Positions 1 through 9,234 of a stretch of DNA of 64,000 nucleotides are shown here, piece after piece. The DNA comes from Leucobacter sp. wl10 (GTDB taxonomy: Bacteria; Actinomycetota; Actinomycetes; Actinomycetales; Microbacteriaceae): NCBI RefSeq assembly GCF_003569785.1, contig NZ_KZ983991.1, positions 152,188-216,187 on the forward strand, given 5' to 3'. The notes below the pieces were generated by a model. It made no database searches. It saw only the letters and a list, made by a program, of their open reading frames with translations, and was not told where the DNA came from. The position numbers were made by a program, and so were the translations under genes. Positions within the stretch are counted from its first letter, which is position 1, and every line of letters begins with the position of its first letter.

Positions 1-2630
1 CGGGCAACGTGCACTACGCGACCCGCGAGGACGCTCCCCTGGCCGAGTCCATGGCCGCGGTGCGGGCCAGGCGCAGTCTCGATGAGCTCGATCCCCACCT
101 GCCTGCCTCGGGCGCGGCGCACCTGCGCAGCGGCGGCGCGATGCTCCGGCGCTTCGCCCGCTATCCCGACGCGGTCGCGCGCACGGTGCCCCTCGCCCGA
201 GAGCTCGCCTTCCCGCTCAGAGCCGCCCGCCCGAAGCTCCCGAGGCTCGACGTGCCCGAGGGCCACACGCAGATGAGCTGGCTGCGCAGGCTCGTGTGGG
301 AGGGCGCCGAGCACCGCTACGGGGCGCCGCTCCCCGAGCGCAACCGCGCCAGGATCGAGCGGGAGCTCAAGGTCATCGCGCAGAAGGACTTCCCCGGCTA
401 CTTCCTCATCGTGCACGACCTGGTGCGGAAGGCGCGAGACCTCGGCATCCTGTGCCAGGGCCGCGGGTCGGCCGCGAACTCGGCCGTCTGCTACGTGCTG
501 GGCATCACGGCCGTCGACGCGATCTTCTACGATCTCCCCTTCGAGCGCTTCCTGTCGAGCATGCGCGACGAGGAGCCCGACATCGACGTCGACTTCGACT
601 CCGAGCGGCGCGAGGAGATCATCCAGTACGTCTACGGGAAGTACGGCAGGCTCAACGCGGCGCAGGTCGCGAACGTCATCAGCTACCGCCCGAAGGCCGC
701 GATCCGCGACGCCGCCAAGGCGCTCGGCTACGGCCCGGGGCAGCAGCGCGCGTGGACCAGGGGCCTGGAGCGGTGGAGCGGCATCGACGACGATCCCGAC
801 AGCCCCATCCCCGCCCCCGTGCAGCAGCTGGCCGGGCAGTTCATGAGAGCCCCGCGGCACCTCGGCATCCACTCGGGCGGCATGGTGCTGACCGATCGCC
901 CCGTCGGGGAGGTCTGCCCCATCGAGCACGCACGCATGGACGGCCGCACCGTGCTGCAGTGGGACAAGGACAGCTGCGAGACGATGGGGCTCGTCAAGTT
1001 CGACCTGCTCGGCCTCGGCATGCTCAGCGCCCTGCAGAAGACGATGGACATCGTCGAGGCGGGCACGGGCGAGCGCTGGGATCTGGACACGATCCCCGGC
1101 GAGGAACCCGGCGTCTACGACATGCTGTGCCGAGCCGACGCCGTCGGCGTGTTCCAGGTCGAGAGCCGCGCGCAGCTGAACACCCTGCCGCGGCTGAAGC
1201 CCCGCTGCTTCTACGACCTCGTCATCGAGATCGCGCTCATCCGCCCCGGCCCCATCCAGGGCGGCGCGGTGCACCCGTACCTGCGGCGCAGGGAGGGGGA
1301 GGCCGTCACCTACCCGCATCCGATGCTCGAGCCGGTGCTCGCGCGCACCCTGGGCGTGCCGATCTTCCAGGAGCAGCTCATGCAGATGGCCACGACGATC
1401 GGCGGCTGCAGCGCCGAGGACGCCGACCTGCTGCGCCGTTCCATGGGCTCGAAGCGGGGCGAGGAGCGGATCGAGAGCCTCGAGGCGAAGCTCTTCGCCG
1501 GCATGGAGAAGAACGGGATCGTGGGCGAGGAGGCCGCCCGCCTCTACACGCAGATCAAGTCCTTCGCCGACTTCGGCTTCGCAGAGAGCCACTCGATCAG
1601 CTTCGCGCTGCTCGTCTACGTGAGCTCCTGGTTCAAACTGCACTACCCCGCCGCCTTCCTCGCGGGGTTGCTGCGCTCCCAGCCCATGGGCTTCTACTCG
1701 TCCCGCGAACTCGTGCAGGACGCGCGGCGGCACGGCGTCGAGGTGCGCCAGCCCGACGTGCAGCACTCGGCCGCGCAGGCCGGCCTCGAGACGCTGTCGG
1801 GCGAGGCGGCCCCGGCTCGAGGGCGGGCCACCGGCGCGGACGCCTGCCTCGCGGATCCGCAGCCCCCTGTCGGCCGCTTCGACCCGGAGGCCCCCGATGG
1901 GAGCGGCCTCCACCGCCGTGACGGCGCGTTCGCGGTGCGGCTCGGGCTCACCGGCGTCCGGGGCATCGAGGCCGAGGCTGCGGAACGCATCGCCCGGGCC
2001 CGCGCGCGGGGCCCCTTCGCGGACCTCGCGGATCTCGCGCGCAGGGCGGATCTGGATCGCGGCCGCATCGAGGCTCTGGCCGCCGCGGGGGCCTGCGAGA
2101 GCCTCGGGATCGGCCGGCGCGAGGCGCTCTGGGCGGCTGCGCCCGCGGCGGACAACCGCGAGCGCTTCCTGCCGGGCATCGCCGTGCACGTGCAGCCGCC
2201 CCTGCTCCCGATGCTCAATCCGGCCGAGCAGACCGCGCTCGACCTGTGGACGACCGGGATCCCGCTCGACGCGCACCCGCTCGCGCTGCTGCGCGACGCG
2301 CTCGACGCCCGGGGCGTGGTGCGCTCCGACCTGGTGCGCCGCAACCGGCCCGGCGCGCTCGTGGAGGTCGCGGGTCTCGTGACGCACCGGCAGCGCCCCG
2401 GCACCGCCGGCGGCATCGTGTTCATCACCCTGGAGGACGAGGCCGGCAGCGTCAACGTCGTCACCTGGCGGGATGTCTGGCTGCGCAACCGGCTCGTGGC
2501 GCGATCCTCCCCCGCGCTCGTGATCCGCGGCCTGCTTGAGCGCTCCCCCGACGGGGTGGTCAACGTCATCGCCGAGGCCTTCGAGCCGCTCGCCTCCCCG
2601 GCGGGCGTCGCATCGCGGGACTTCCGCTGA
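1..2630 (+). CDS. dnaE2: Error-prone DNA polymerase DnaE2, 5'-truncated by window edge
   Basis: This is the alpha-subunit-like C-family polymerase used with ImuA'/ImuB for translesion synthesis and damage-induced mutagenesis in actinobacteria. The reading frame is open from base 3 (GNVHYAT), so the N-terminal PHP domain and true start lie upstream; the GTG at base 9 is internal. About 875 residues are visible. The polymerase catalytic carboxylates are in PDIDVDFDSERR near residue 197. The helix-hairpin-helix region is near residue 620 (GLTGVRGIEAEAAERI), and a C-terminal OB-fold runs from about residue 770. The OB-fold and the lack of a long tau-binding tail favour DnaE2 over replicative DnaE1. 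It converges on the aldehyde dehydrogenase gene 18 bases away. No ImuA'/ImuB genes are visible here; they would be upstream if linked. Confidence 0.93.
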   Translation, partial: GNVHYATREDAPLAESMAAVRARRSLDELDPHLPASGAAHLRSGGAMLRRFARYPDAVARTVPLARELAFPLRAARPKLPRLDVPEGHTQMSWLRRLVWEGAEHRYGAPLPERNRARIERELKVIAQKDFPGYFLIVHDLVRKARDLGILCQGRGSAANSAVCYVLGITAVDAIFYDLPFERFLSSMRDEEPDIDVDFDSERREEIIQYVYGKYGRLNAAQVANVISYRPKAAIRDAAKALGYGPGQQRAWTRGLERWSGIDDDPDSPIPAPVQQLAGQFMRAPRHLGIHSGGMVLTDRPVGEVCPIEHARMDGRTVLQWDKDSCETMGLVKFDLLGLGMLSALQKTMDIVEAGTGERWDLDTIPGEEPGVYDMLCRADAVGVFQVESRAQLNTLPRLKPRCFYDLVIEIALIRPGPIQGGAVHPYLRRREGEAVTYPHPMLEPVLARTLGVPIFQEQLMQMATTIGGCSAEDADLLRRSMGSKRGEERIESLEAKLFAGMEKNGIVGEEAARLYTQIKSFADFGFAESHSISFALLVYVSSWFKLHYPAAFLAGLLRSQPMGFYSSRELVQDARRHGVEVRQPDVQHSAAQAGLETLSGEAAPARGRATGADACLADPQPPVGRFDPEAPDGSGLHRRDGAFAVRLGLTGVRGIEAEAAERIARARARGPFADLADLARRADLDRGRIEALAAAGACESLGIGRREALWAAAPAADNRERFLPGIAVHVQPPLLPMLNPAEQTALDLWTTGIPLDAHPLALLRDALDARGVVRSDLVRRNRPGALVEVAGLVTHRQRPGTAGGIVFITLEDEAGSVNVVTWRDVWLRNRLVARSSPALVIRGLLERSPDGVVNVIAEAFEPLASPAGVASRDFR

Positions 2631-2648
2631 GCGGGCGAGTGGGCCGGA

Positions 2649-4103
2649 TCAGACCGCTCGCCGGCGGATCCTGACGTGCCGCTGCTGCATCATCCCCTGC
2701 AGGCCCTCGGGCCCGAGCTCACGCCCGAAGCCCGACATCTTCCACCCTCCGAAGGGCGCCTGGAGTTCGGACACGTCGTTGACGTTCACGCCGACGCCGC
2801 CCACGTGCAGCCGCTCGGCGATCCCCCACGCCCGATCGAGATCGCCGCCGAACACGTACGCCGCCAGCCCGTAGTCCCCGCGGTTCGCGAGTTCCGCCAC
2901 GTCGTCGCCCGCCCCGAAGCGATGCACGGCGACGAGCGGGCCGAAGGTCTCCTCGCGCATCACGAGCGCGTCGGCGGGCACGCCGTCGAGCACGGTCGGC
3001 TCGAAGAACAGCGAGGGATCGAGCCGGGCGTCGACCTCTGCTCCTCCGCCGCCCGCCCGCAGGCGGGCTCCGGAGGCGAGCGCCTCGTCGATGTGCCGCC
3101 GCGACTTCTCGATGACCGCCGCGGTCGTCACGGGGCCTCCCGTGACGCCGGGGTCGAAGCCGTGCCCGAGCCGGATCGCCCGCGCCTCGGCGGCCACGGC
3201 CTCGACGAAATCGTCCGCCACGCGCTCGTCGACGAGGATGCGGTTCACGGCGATGCAGATCTGGCCCGCATTCGAGAAGGATCGGCGCGCGGCCGCGGCG
3301 GCGGCCTCCGCGACGTCGGCGTCGTCGAGCACGACGAACGGCGAATGCCCGCCGAGCTCCAGGGTGACCCGTTTCAGGGTCGAGGCCGCCGAGCGCATGA
3401 TCGCCTGCCCGGTCGCCGTCGACGCCGTCGCCGTGATCGCCGCGATGCCCGGGTGCTCGGAGAGCCGCGAACCGGCCTCGAACGCGCCGGGAAGATCCGA
3501 GAGCACACCCTCGGGCAGGCCCGCATCGAAGAGGCACCGTACGATCTCCGCCACCGCGAGCGGCGTCTCGATCGGCGGCTTGACGATCACGGCGTTGCCC
3601 GCCGCGAGCGCGGGCCCGACCTTCCACGCGTAGAGGTCGACGGGATAGTTCCAGGGGACGATCGCCGCGACGACGCCCAGGGGCTCCCAGGTGACGAGCG
3701 AGCGGATGTCGCGTCTCGCCGCGGGCCGTATCGAGCCGGCGACGCGGCGGCCCTGCTCGGCGTAGTACCGGATCACCCGCGCCCCGAAGGTGATCTCCTT
3801 GCGGCTGTCCACCACCGTCTTCCCCTGCTCGCGCGTGAGCAGCTCGGCGATGCGCTCGATGCGCTCGTCGATGAGGGCCGCCGCTCGCAGCAGGATCTCG
3901 CAGCGCTCGTCGGCGGTCAGCGCCGCCCAGCGGGCGGATCCGGCATGCCCGGCCTCGACGGCGCGATCCACGTCGCCCGCGCCCGCGACGGCGCTCGTCC
4001 CGACGAGTTCGCCGGTCGCCGGATCCCGCACCTCGGCCGTCTCACCGCTCAGAGCGGCGACCCACTCGCCCCCGATGCAGACGCCGCGCTCCAGCCCCGT
4101 CAT
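2649..4103 (-). CDS. NAD(P)-dependent aldehyde dehydrogenase
   Basis: A 484-residue member of the ALDH superfamily, which oxidises an aldehyde to the acid with NAD(P)+. The general-base glutamate lies in LELGGHSPF and the nucleophilic cysteine in FSNAGQICIAVNR. The NAD-binding PWNYP and VKPPIETP segments are also present. The usual FTGS motif before the catalytic Glu reads TATAS, so substrate or cofactor contacts may differ. I chose the ATG at 4103 because it overlaps the stop of the upstream SIS gene by one base (TGATG), implying translational coupling; an upstream start would lie inside that gene. It is the last gene of the ten-gene operon, so it probably oxidises an aldehyde produced from the sugar moiety. 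Its closest general resemblance is to succinate-semialdehyde or lactaldehyde dehydrogenases, but the substrate is unknown. Confidence 0.88.
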   Translation of the reverse strand: MTGLERGVCIGGEWVAALSGETAEVRDPATGELVGTSAVAGAGDVDRAVEAGHAGSARWAALTADERCEILLRAAALIDERIERIAELLTREQGKTVVDSRKEITFGARVIRYYAEQGRRVAGSIRPAARRDIRSLVTWEPLGVVAAIVPWNYPVDLYAWKVGPALAAGNAVIVKPPIETPLAVAEIVRCLFDAGLPEGVLSDLPGAFEAGSRLSEHPGIAAITATASTATGQAIMRSAASTLKRVTLELGGHSPFVVLDDADVAEAAAAAARRSFSNAGQICIAVNRILVDERVADDFVEAVAAEARAIRLGHGFDPGVTGGPVTTAAVIEKSRRHIDEALASGARLRAGGGGAEVDARLDPSLFFEPTVLDGVPADALVMREETFGPLVAVHRFGAGDDVAELANRGDYGLAAYVFGGDLDRAWGIAERLHVGGVGVNVNDVSELQAPFGGWKMSGFGRELGPEGLQGMMQQRHVRIRRRAV

Positions 4104-4891
4104 CACCGCACCTCGGGGGCGGAGAACTCGCGCGAGCGGAGGCGGCGCCACAGCTCGGCGTAGTTGCGGTCGTTCTGCTGATGCGCGAACGTCGTGCGGT
4201 TCGAGTTGGTGTTCACCATGATCATCGGCTCGACCCCGCGGGCCACGAGCTCGGCGGTGGTCGAGGCGTTGATCGCGTGCCCGACCGCGATCGCGACCGA
4301 CGTCGAGGTCGGTCCGACGGGGAACTCGAGGCCGTCGATGAACTGCGAGGCGTCCTCGAGCGGGATTCCGGTGTCGATCGTGACGTCGGCGATCTCGTAG
4401 AGGCGCTTGCCGCAGGAATGGCGGCTCTCGACCTGCGAGGAGTGCGGCACCGAGGTCACCGCGATGACCTTGAGCCCGCGCTCCTTGAACTCGACCGCCA
4501 TGTCGAGGATCACGGCGTTGATGCCGGAGTGCGAGAAGAGGATGAGCGCGTCGTCCTCCTTGAGCTGGTGGGATCGCAGGATCGCCGTGCCGTAGCCCTC
4601 CCGCGTGTGCAGGAAGCGGTACTGGGCGGTGCCCTGATCGCCGAGCACGTGGTGCATGAGCGCGATGGAGCTCTCCACGATGGGGCGGAAGCCCGTCACG
4701 CCCCCGGTGCGGGGGAACATCTCGAGCGCGGCGAAGCCGCCGTGGCCCGTGCCGAAGGTGAAGACGAGTCCGTCTCGGGCGATGGTGTCCGCGCAGATCT
4801 GCGCGGCCCGCCCGATAGCCTCGCCCTGGGTGTCGCGCACCCGCGCGAGCTTGGCGATCACGTCGTCGAAGTATCCCGTTGCGATGCTCAT
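4103..4891 (-). CDS. SIS-domain phosphosugar-binding protein (COG4821-like)
   Basis: A 262-residue protein with a sugar isomerase (SIS) fold. The phosphate-binding serine-rich loop is FSHSGINAV, and there is a second Ser/Thr segment at AVTSVPHSSQVESRHS. Such proteins isomerise phosphosugars or bind them. This one resembles the uncharacterised COG4821/UPF0309 group rather than GlmS or KpsF. The ATG at 4891 is preceded by a purine-rich AGGAAGAAGAGAG segment. The gap to the upstream phosphorylase is 53 bases, the largest inside the metabolic half of the operon. Between a nucleoside phosphorylase and an aldehyde dehydrogenase, it is a candidate isomerase for a pentose phosphate or related sugar phosphate. 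That role is inferred from context only. Confidence 0.8.
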   Translation of the reverse strand: MSIATGYFDDVIAKLARVRDTQGEAIGRAAQICADTIARDGLVFTFGTGHGGFAALEMFPRTGGVTGFRPIVESSIALMHHVLGDQGTAQYRFLHTREGYGTAILRSHQLKEDDALILFSHSGINAVILDMAVEFKERGLKVIAVTSVPHSSQVESRHSCGKRLYEIADVTIDTGIPLEDASQFIDGLEFPVGPTSTSVAIAVGHAINASTTAELVARGVEPMIMVNTNSNRTTFAHQQNDRNYAELWRRLRSREFSAPEVR

Positions 4892-4944
4892 GGTTCTCTC
4901 TTCTTCCTGTGCGGTTGCCCGGTGGATGGTGTTGCCGGCGCGGG

Positions 4945-5682
4945 TCACTCGGCGGCGAGCGCCTCGAGGCCTGCCCGGAGCAGGTCGAGCTCCGCCTCGC
5001 GGCGGGGCTCGGCGTCGAGCTTGGAGTAGTCGCTGCCGCTCACGCTCGCGAGGCAGAGCGAGGCTGCCGCGATCCCGAGGGCGCGAGCGACGACGAGCAC
5101 GGCGCTCGTCTCCATGTCGGCGCCCACGACGTGCTGCAGGCGGCGCCTGGCCACGAGCTCGGCCTGTCTCTCGGGGTCCTCTCGGCGCATGAGGTCGGTG
5201 TAGAAGCCGTCCGCGGTCTCGTAGATGCCCGTGCGCACCGGCCGGCCCGTCGCCCGGGCGGCGGCCTCCACCCGCGCGGTCAGCTCGAAGTCGGGCACCG
5301 CCGGGTATCCGATGGGCAGGTAGCCCGCGGAGGTTCCCTCGTTCCGGATCGCGCCGTGCGCGACGACGAGGTCGCCGAGCTCGCTGGGACCCGCAGTCAT
5401 GACGGTCCCGAGGCGGAGCACGCGTCGGACCCCGATGGAGGCGAGCTCCTCCACGACCACGGCCGCGACGGGAGCCCCCATGCCGAAGGCGCTGACCGTG
5501 ACTCGCCGGCCACGGTGGCTCCCCGTCGCCGTTGTGAGACCGCGGTCCTCGTTGAGCAGTACCGCATCGTCGAGCAGCTCGGTCGCGAGCAGCACCCGGC
5601 CCCGGTCGCCGACGACGATGGCGTCCTCCCCCACCTGGTCGGGCGTGCAGTGCAGGTACCAGGCCTCTCTCGGCGTTGTCAT
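4945..5682 (-). CDS. Nucleoside phosphorylase (uridine phosphorylase-like, COG2820)
   Basis: A 245-residue protein of the PNP/UDP phosphorylase superfamily, which splits a nucleoside with phosphate into base and ribose 1-phosphate. Visible hallmarks are the phosphate-binding GDRGR loop near residue 25, the GMGAP segment, RLGTVMT (usually RxGTxG; here TVMT), and the ribose-binding DMETSAVL motif near residue 180. The ATG overlaps the stop of the upstream kinase gene by four bases (ATGA), so the two are co-translated. The position downstream of a BMP-type importer suggests it acts on the imported compound. Base specificity (uridine, another pyrimidine, or a modified nucleoside) cannot be read from the sequence. 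Confidence 0.87.
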   Translation of the reverse strand: MTTPREAWYLHCTPDQVGEDAIVVGDRGRVLLATELLDDAVLLNEDRGLTTATGSHRGRRVTVSAFGMGAPVAAVVVEELASIGVRRVLRLGTVMTAGPSELGDLVVAHGAIRNEGTSAGYLPIGYPAVPDFELTARVEAAARATGRPVRTGIYETADGFYTDLMRREDPERQAELVARRRLQHVVGADMETSAVLVVARALGIAAASLCLASVSGSDYSKLDAEPRREAELDLLRAGLEALAAE

Positions 5683-6614
5683 GCGTTCCTCTTCTCGTCT
5701 CGCTGGTGATCGGTCTGCAGGTCGGGATCGGGGCGTCTCTCGGAGAGCATCCGCGCGGTGGCATCGGATGCCGCGGCGAGGTGCGCGAGCATCTCCTCCG
5801 GTTCGGGATCGCCCCCGGCCGCGAGGAGCGCCACCAGAGTGCCGGAGAAGGTGTCGCCGGCCCCGGTCGTGTCGACGCCCGTCACCGGCTGTGCGGGAAC
5901 CGACCCCACGCCGGTGAGTTCGCATCCGGGGCCGACGCGGAGCAGCTCGGCCCCCTCCGATCCGCGCGTCACGACGACGTAGGCTCCGGGCGCCGCTGCC
6001 GCGGCGACGGTCTCGAGGTATCCGCGCTCGCCCTCGCTCAGGGTCACGAGACGCGCCCGGGAGGCGAGCTCGGCGACGAGTTCGGCGGTGAGCGAGGCGG
6101 GATCCTGCTTGACGATCCAGAAGACGGGGGCGCCGGCCGGGATCGCGGTGAGCAGCTCCCGGGTGGTCTCCTCCGGCCCGACCGTCACGACCGCGGCGTC
6201 CGCGGTGGCGAGCAGCTCGCGCTGCGCCGCGGTGAGCCGGTCGGCGTGGCAGTCCCCGGGGTCGAAGAGGCAGATGGCCCCCTGGCCCTCGGGGTAGAGG
6301 AGGTGGGCGCTCGGGCTGCGCGAGCCCGAGCGCGCGACGCCCGAGGTGTCGGCCCCGCCGGTCTCCACCGCGCGCACCCACGCCTCCCCCTCGGCGTCGC
6401 CTCCGACCCACGAGAGCGCGGCGACCCGCACGGCGCCTCCCGCGGCGCGGGCCGCCGCGCGGGTGACGTGGGCGATCCCGCCGTACCTCGGCCACTCGTC
6501 CGCGCGGGAGCGCACTGTCGTCGTCGCGTGGTGTCCCTCGAACGGCGCGAGCTGCATGGCGTAGTCCACGCTCGCGTAACCGCTCACCACCAGGGTCGGG
6601 AGATGCTCCGTCAC
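5679..6614 (-). CDS. PfkB-family carbohydrate/nucleoside kinase
   Basis: A 311-residue ribokinase-family kinase. The N-terminal strand GYASVDYAM and the C-terminal PfkB signature GVDTTGAGDTFSG (anion hole plus catalytic Asp) are intact. The family transfers phosphate from ATP to a sugar or nucleoside hydroxyl. I use the GTG at 6614, which overlaps the upstream isochorismatase stop as GTGA. The neighbours suggest phosphorylation of a ribosyl compound, either the imported nucleoside or the sugar released from it. Adenosine, ribose and pseudouridine kinases are all in this family. No pseudouridine-5'-phosphate glycosidase is present in the operon, so pseudouridine use is not supported. Confidence 0.85.
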   Translation of the reverse strand: MTEHLPTLVVSGYASVDYAMQLAPFEGHHATTTVRSRADEWPRYGGIAHVTRAAARAAGGAVRVAALSWVGGDAEGEAWVRAVETGGADTSGVARSGSRSPSAHLLYPEGQGAICLFDPGDCHADRLTAAQRELLATADAAVVTVGPEETTRELLTAIPAGAPVFWIVKQDPASLTAELVAELASRARLVTLSEGERGYLETVAAAAAPGAYVVVTRGSEGAELLRVGPGCELTGVGSVPAQPVTGVDTTGAGDTFSGTLVALLAAGGDPEPEEMLAHLAAASDATARMLSERRPDPDLQTDHQRDEKRNA

Positions 6615-7180
6615 AGCATCTCCTCGGCCTCTGCGAGCGGCACGACCCGGCCGAAGTAGCGCCCGATGTCCTCGAGGCTCGCCTCGGCGAGGTGCGGGCG
6701 GTTGGAGTTCGTCGCCTCGCGCGGCACGACGACGTCGAAACCGCCCGCGAACGCGTCCTGCACGGTCGCCCGGATACACACGTTGGTCTTCACCCCGGCG
6801 ACGACGACCCGCGTGATCCTCTGCTCCCGCAGGAGGAGGTCGAGGTCGGTCGCGTAGAAGCCCGAGTAGCGGCGCTTCGGCACGACGATCTCCCGGTCGC
6901 GGTCGACGGGTTCGAACCCGGGGAAGAACGCCGCGTCTCGCGCTCCGTCCTGGTGGTGGCGCGGGAGTTTCGCGAACTCGTAGTCGTCGAGCCCCCGATA
7001 GTGCCGTTCGACGACGTGCACGAGCAGCGCGTCGCGGGCCCGCGCGGCGTCGCGCAGCGACGCGAGCGCCGGCAGCGTCTCCTCGACCTCGGGGTAGTAG
7101 TTGGCGTGACCGGGATCGTAGAAGGAGTTGATCACGTCCACGAGCAGCAGCGCGGTGTCGGGGCGGCGGGAGTACGACAT
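6611..7180 (-). CDS. Isochorismatase-like cysteine hydrolase
   Basis: A 189-residue hydrolase with the complete catalytic triad of the family: Asp15 (LLLVDVINSF), Lys102 (VVPKRRYSGF) and Cys135 (GVKTNVCIRATV), with a cis-peptide-type GV before KTNVC. Family members hydrolyse nicotinamide, N-carbamoyl compounds, ureidoacrylate or isochorismate. The ATG at 7180 has an AAGGA element four bases upstream; an in-frame GTG at 7192 is possible but has no such site. The gene sits between the importer permease and the PfkB kinase. A plausible but unproven role is hydrolysis of an amide or carbamoyl group from the base part of the imported substrate. Confidence 0.87.
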   Translation of the reverse strand: MSYSRRPDTALLLVDVINSFYDPGHANYYPEVEETLPALASLRDAARARDALLVHVVERHYRGLDDYEFAKLPRHHQDGARDAAFFPGFEPVDRDREIVVPKRRYSGFYATDLDLLLREQRITRVVVAGVKTNVCIRATVQDAFAGGFDVVVPREATNSNRPHLAEASLEDIGRYFGRVVPLAEAEEML

Positions 7181-7204
7181 GGTGTCCTTCACGGTGTTCA
7201 GGGG

Positions 7205-8107
7205 TCAGGCGGTCACGCGCGCCCGCCTGCGCAGGCCGGTAAAGCCTGCCCAGGCGAGTACCGCGACGACGGCGATGTACGGGAGGGTCTGGATCAGGTC
7301 CGCGGAGAATCCGCCGCTCGTCTGGAGTCGGATCTGCAGCGCGTCGAAGAAGGAGAAGAGCAGGCACGCGAGCGCCGTCGCCAACGGCTTGGAGCGGCCG
7401 AAGTAGAAGGCCGCGAGCGCGACGAAGCCGCGCCCGGCGATCATGTTCTCGTTGAAGAGACCGCTCACGCCCAGCGAGAGCGCGACGCCGCCCAGGCCGG
7501 CGAGCAGGCCGGCCAGCATCCCCGCGGTGTCGCGGAGACCGAGCGTGCGGACGCCGAGCGACGCGCTCGCCCGCTCGCTCACGCCCGTCGCGCGGGTGCG
7601 GACGCCCCACCGGGTGTTGGCGAAGGCCCAGGCCAGGAACGGCACGAGCAGCGCGGCGAGCCAGAACAGCGCGTCCTTTCCGCTCAGCATCGCTCCCAGG
7701 ACCGGGATCCCGTCGACACCCGGGATCGAGATGCGCGGGATCCGGGGCTGATCGGGGAATCGCAGTGTGCCCGAGACCCCAAAGACCGCGCGGAGCACGA
7801 AGCCGACGATCCCGAGCGCGACGATGTTGAAGCCGAGCCCCACGATGATCTCGTTGGCCGAGAGCCGCGTGATCACCAGGCTCATGACGAGTCCGGCGAG
7901 CGCCCCGCCGAGACCGCCCGCGAGCACGCCGACGAGCCAGTTGCCGGTCGCCGCGCTCGCGAGGATGCCGAGGAACGCCCCGACCAGCATCTGCCCCTCG
8001 AGGCCGATGTTGACCACGCCCGCACGGCGGTGGATCGCGCCGCCCAGCGCGGCGAGCACGAGCGGCACCGCCAGCAATAGCGTCGAGTTGATGATGCTGT
8101 CGATCAT
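7205..8107 (-). CDS. Nucleoside-type ABC importer, permease 2 (YufQ/NupQ-like)
   Basis: A 300-residue polytopic permease of the RbsC/LivH-like BPD_transp_2 family. It has about eight hydrophobic helices and the conserved NIGLEGQMLVGAF segment near the N-terminus. Together with the preceding permease it forms the membrane channel of a BMP-dependent importer. The ATG overlaps the stop of the upstream permease by four bases (ATGA). The combination of two different permeases, one double ATPase and a BMP lipoprotein is typical of bacterial guanosine/nucleoside importers such as Bacillus NupNOPQ. That is family knowledge; the substrate here is not proven. Confidence 0.9.
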   Translation of the reverse strand: MIDSIINSTLLLAVPLVLAALGGAIHRRAGVVNIGLEGQMLVGAFLGILASAATGNWLVGVLAGGLGGALAGLVMSLVITRLSANEIIVGLGFNIVALGIVGFVLRAVFGVSGTLRFPDQPRIPRISIPGVDGIPVLGAMLSGKDALFWLAALLVPFLAWAFANTRWGVRTRATGVSERASASLGVRTLGLRDTAGMLAGLLAGLGGVALSLGVSGLFNENMIAGRGFVALAAFYFGRSKPLATALACLLFSFFDALQIRLQTSGGFSADLIQTLPYIAVVAVLAWAGFTGLRRRARVTA

Positions 8108-9234
8108 GCGCTCGCCTCCGTGTTCTCCGCGGACCTCCTGCGCCTGCGCAACCGCGGAATGGCGAACTGCGCGACCGCGAGCATCATGACGGCGCCCTGC
8201 AGGATGTCGATGAGCTGGATGGGGATGTTCACGAAGAGCTGCACGGTCGCGCCGGCGGCTGCGAGCGCACCGAAGGCGACCGCGCCGATCACGATCCCGA
8301 TCGGATTGAAACGCGCGAGCAGCGCGATCGCGATGCCGGTGAACCCGAAGTTCGCCGAGAAGCCGACCGAGAAGCGGTGGACCAGGCCGAGGGTGTGCAC
8401 GGCTCCCCCGATGCCGCCGATCGCGCCCGAGGCGAGCATGGCCGTCATCAGGACCGGGCGAACGCGGAGCCCCTGCGCCGCCGAGAAGCGCGGCGTCCGG
8501 CCGACCGCGTCGAACTCGAAGCCGAGCTGAGTGCGCCTGGTCCAGACCGCGTAGACGATGACGAGGGCGATCGCGATGAGGAAGCCCGCGCTGAGCTGAC
8601 CGGGAGGGGCGAGCAGCGGGAGCTCGGCCGGGGTCGCGATGTAGGCGGTCGCCGAATTCGCCTGGCCGGGGGCCAGGAAGAACGACTGCACGAGCCAGGC
8701 CGTCACGCCCGCGACGATGAAATTGAACATGAGGGTCGAGACGACCTCGTCCACGCCGAGCCAGGTGCGCAGCGCCGCCGGGATCAGCGCCACGAGCGCG
8801 CCCGCGAGGCCGCCCGCGACGAGGCAGGCGGCGATCGCGACGGCGGGCGGCGCATCCGTCATTCCGGCGCCCACCACGGAGGCGGCGAGTCCCGCGAAGG
8901 CGAAGCTCCCCTCCACGCCGACGTTGAACACGCCGGCACGGAAGGCGATCGCCGCCGCGAGGCCCGTGAAGAGCAGCGGGGTGGCCGCGGTGAGGGTCGC
9001 GTTGATCCTCGCCGCGTCGCCGAAGGCCTCCTGCGCGAGCATGCCGTAGATCTCGACGGGGCTCTCGCCGCCGATCAGGAGCGCGACGGCGCCGACGAGG
9101 AGCGCGATCGCCACCGGCACTGCGATGCGCCACGCCGACCGGCCGATACGCCGCCAGGGCATTCCGCGCTGCTGCACGGGGACGGGTACGTAGCTCGTGT
9201 TCGCGCCCGTCTCGGGCGCCTGCTGGAAGGTCAC
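8104..9234 (-). CDS. Nucleoside-type ABC importer, permease 1 (YufP/NupP-like)
   Basis: A 376-residue BPD_transp_2 permease with about ten membrane segments. The diagnostic NVGVEGSFAFAG segment follows the third helix, and the cytoplasmic N-terminus of about 40 residues ends in WRRIGRSAWR. The GTG start at 9234 overlaps the ATPase stop by four bases (GTGA). It is larger than its partner, as is usual for the YufP-type half. A strongly basic C-terminal segment (RRRRRS) faces the cytoplasm. It acts with the BMP lipoprotein and the double ATPase encoded upstream. Confidence 0.9.
   Translation of the reverse strand: MTFQQAPETGANTSYVPVPVQQRGMPWRRIGRSAWRIAVPVAIALLVGAVALLIGGESPVEIYGMLAQEAFGDAARINATLTAATPLLFTGLAAAIAFRAGVFNVGVEGSFAFAGLAASVVGAGMTDAPPAVAIAACLVAGGLAGALVALIPAALRTWLGVDEVVSTLMFNFIVAGVTAWLVQSFFLAPGQANSATAYIATPAELPLLAPPGQLSAGFLIAIALVIVYAVWTRRTQLGFEFDAVGRTPRFSAAQGLRVRPVLMTAMLASGAIGGIGGAVHTLGLVHRFSVGFSANFGFTGIAIALLARFNPIGIVIGAVAFGALAAAGATVQLFVNIPIQLIDILQGAVMMLAVAQFAIPRLRRRRRSAENTEASA

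Noticed and set aside
2633..2662. GGCGAG/CTCGCC hairpin between dnaE2 and the aldehyde dehydrogenase as a terminator
   Set aside because: A six-base stem with a long loop, partly inside coding sequence and without a U-tract, is too weak to call.
2676..4163. Long plus-strand open frame opposite the aldehyde dehydrogenase
   Set aside because: The protein is Arg/His/Gly-rich with no family resemblance and mirrors a well-supported ALDH on the other strand. High G+C makes such shadows common.
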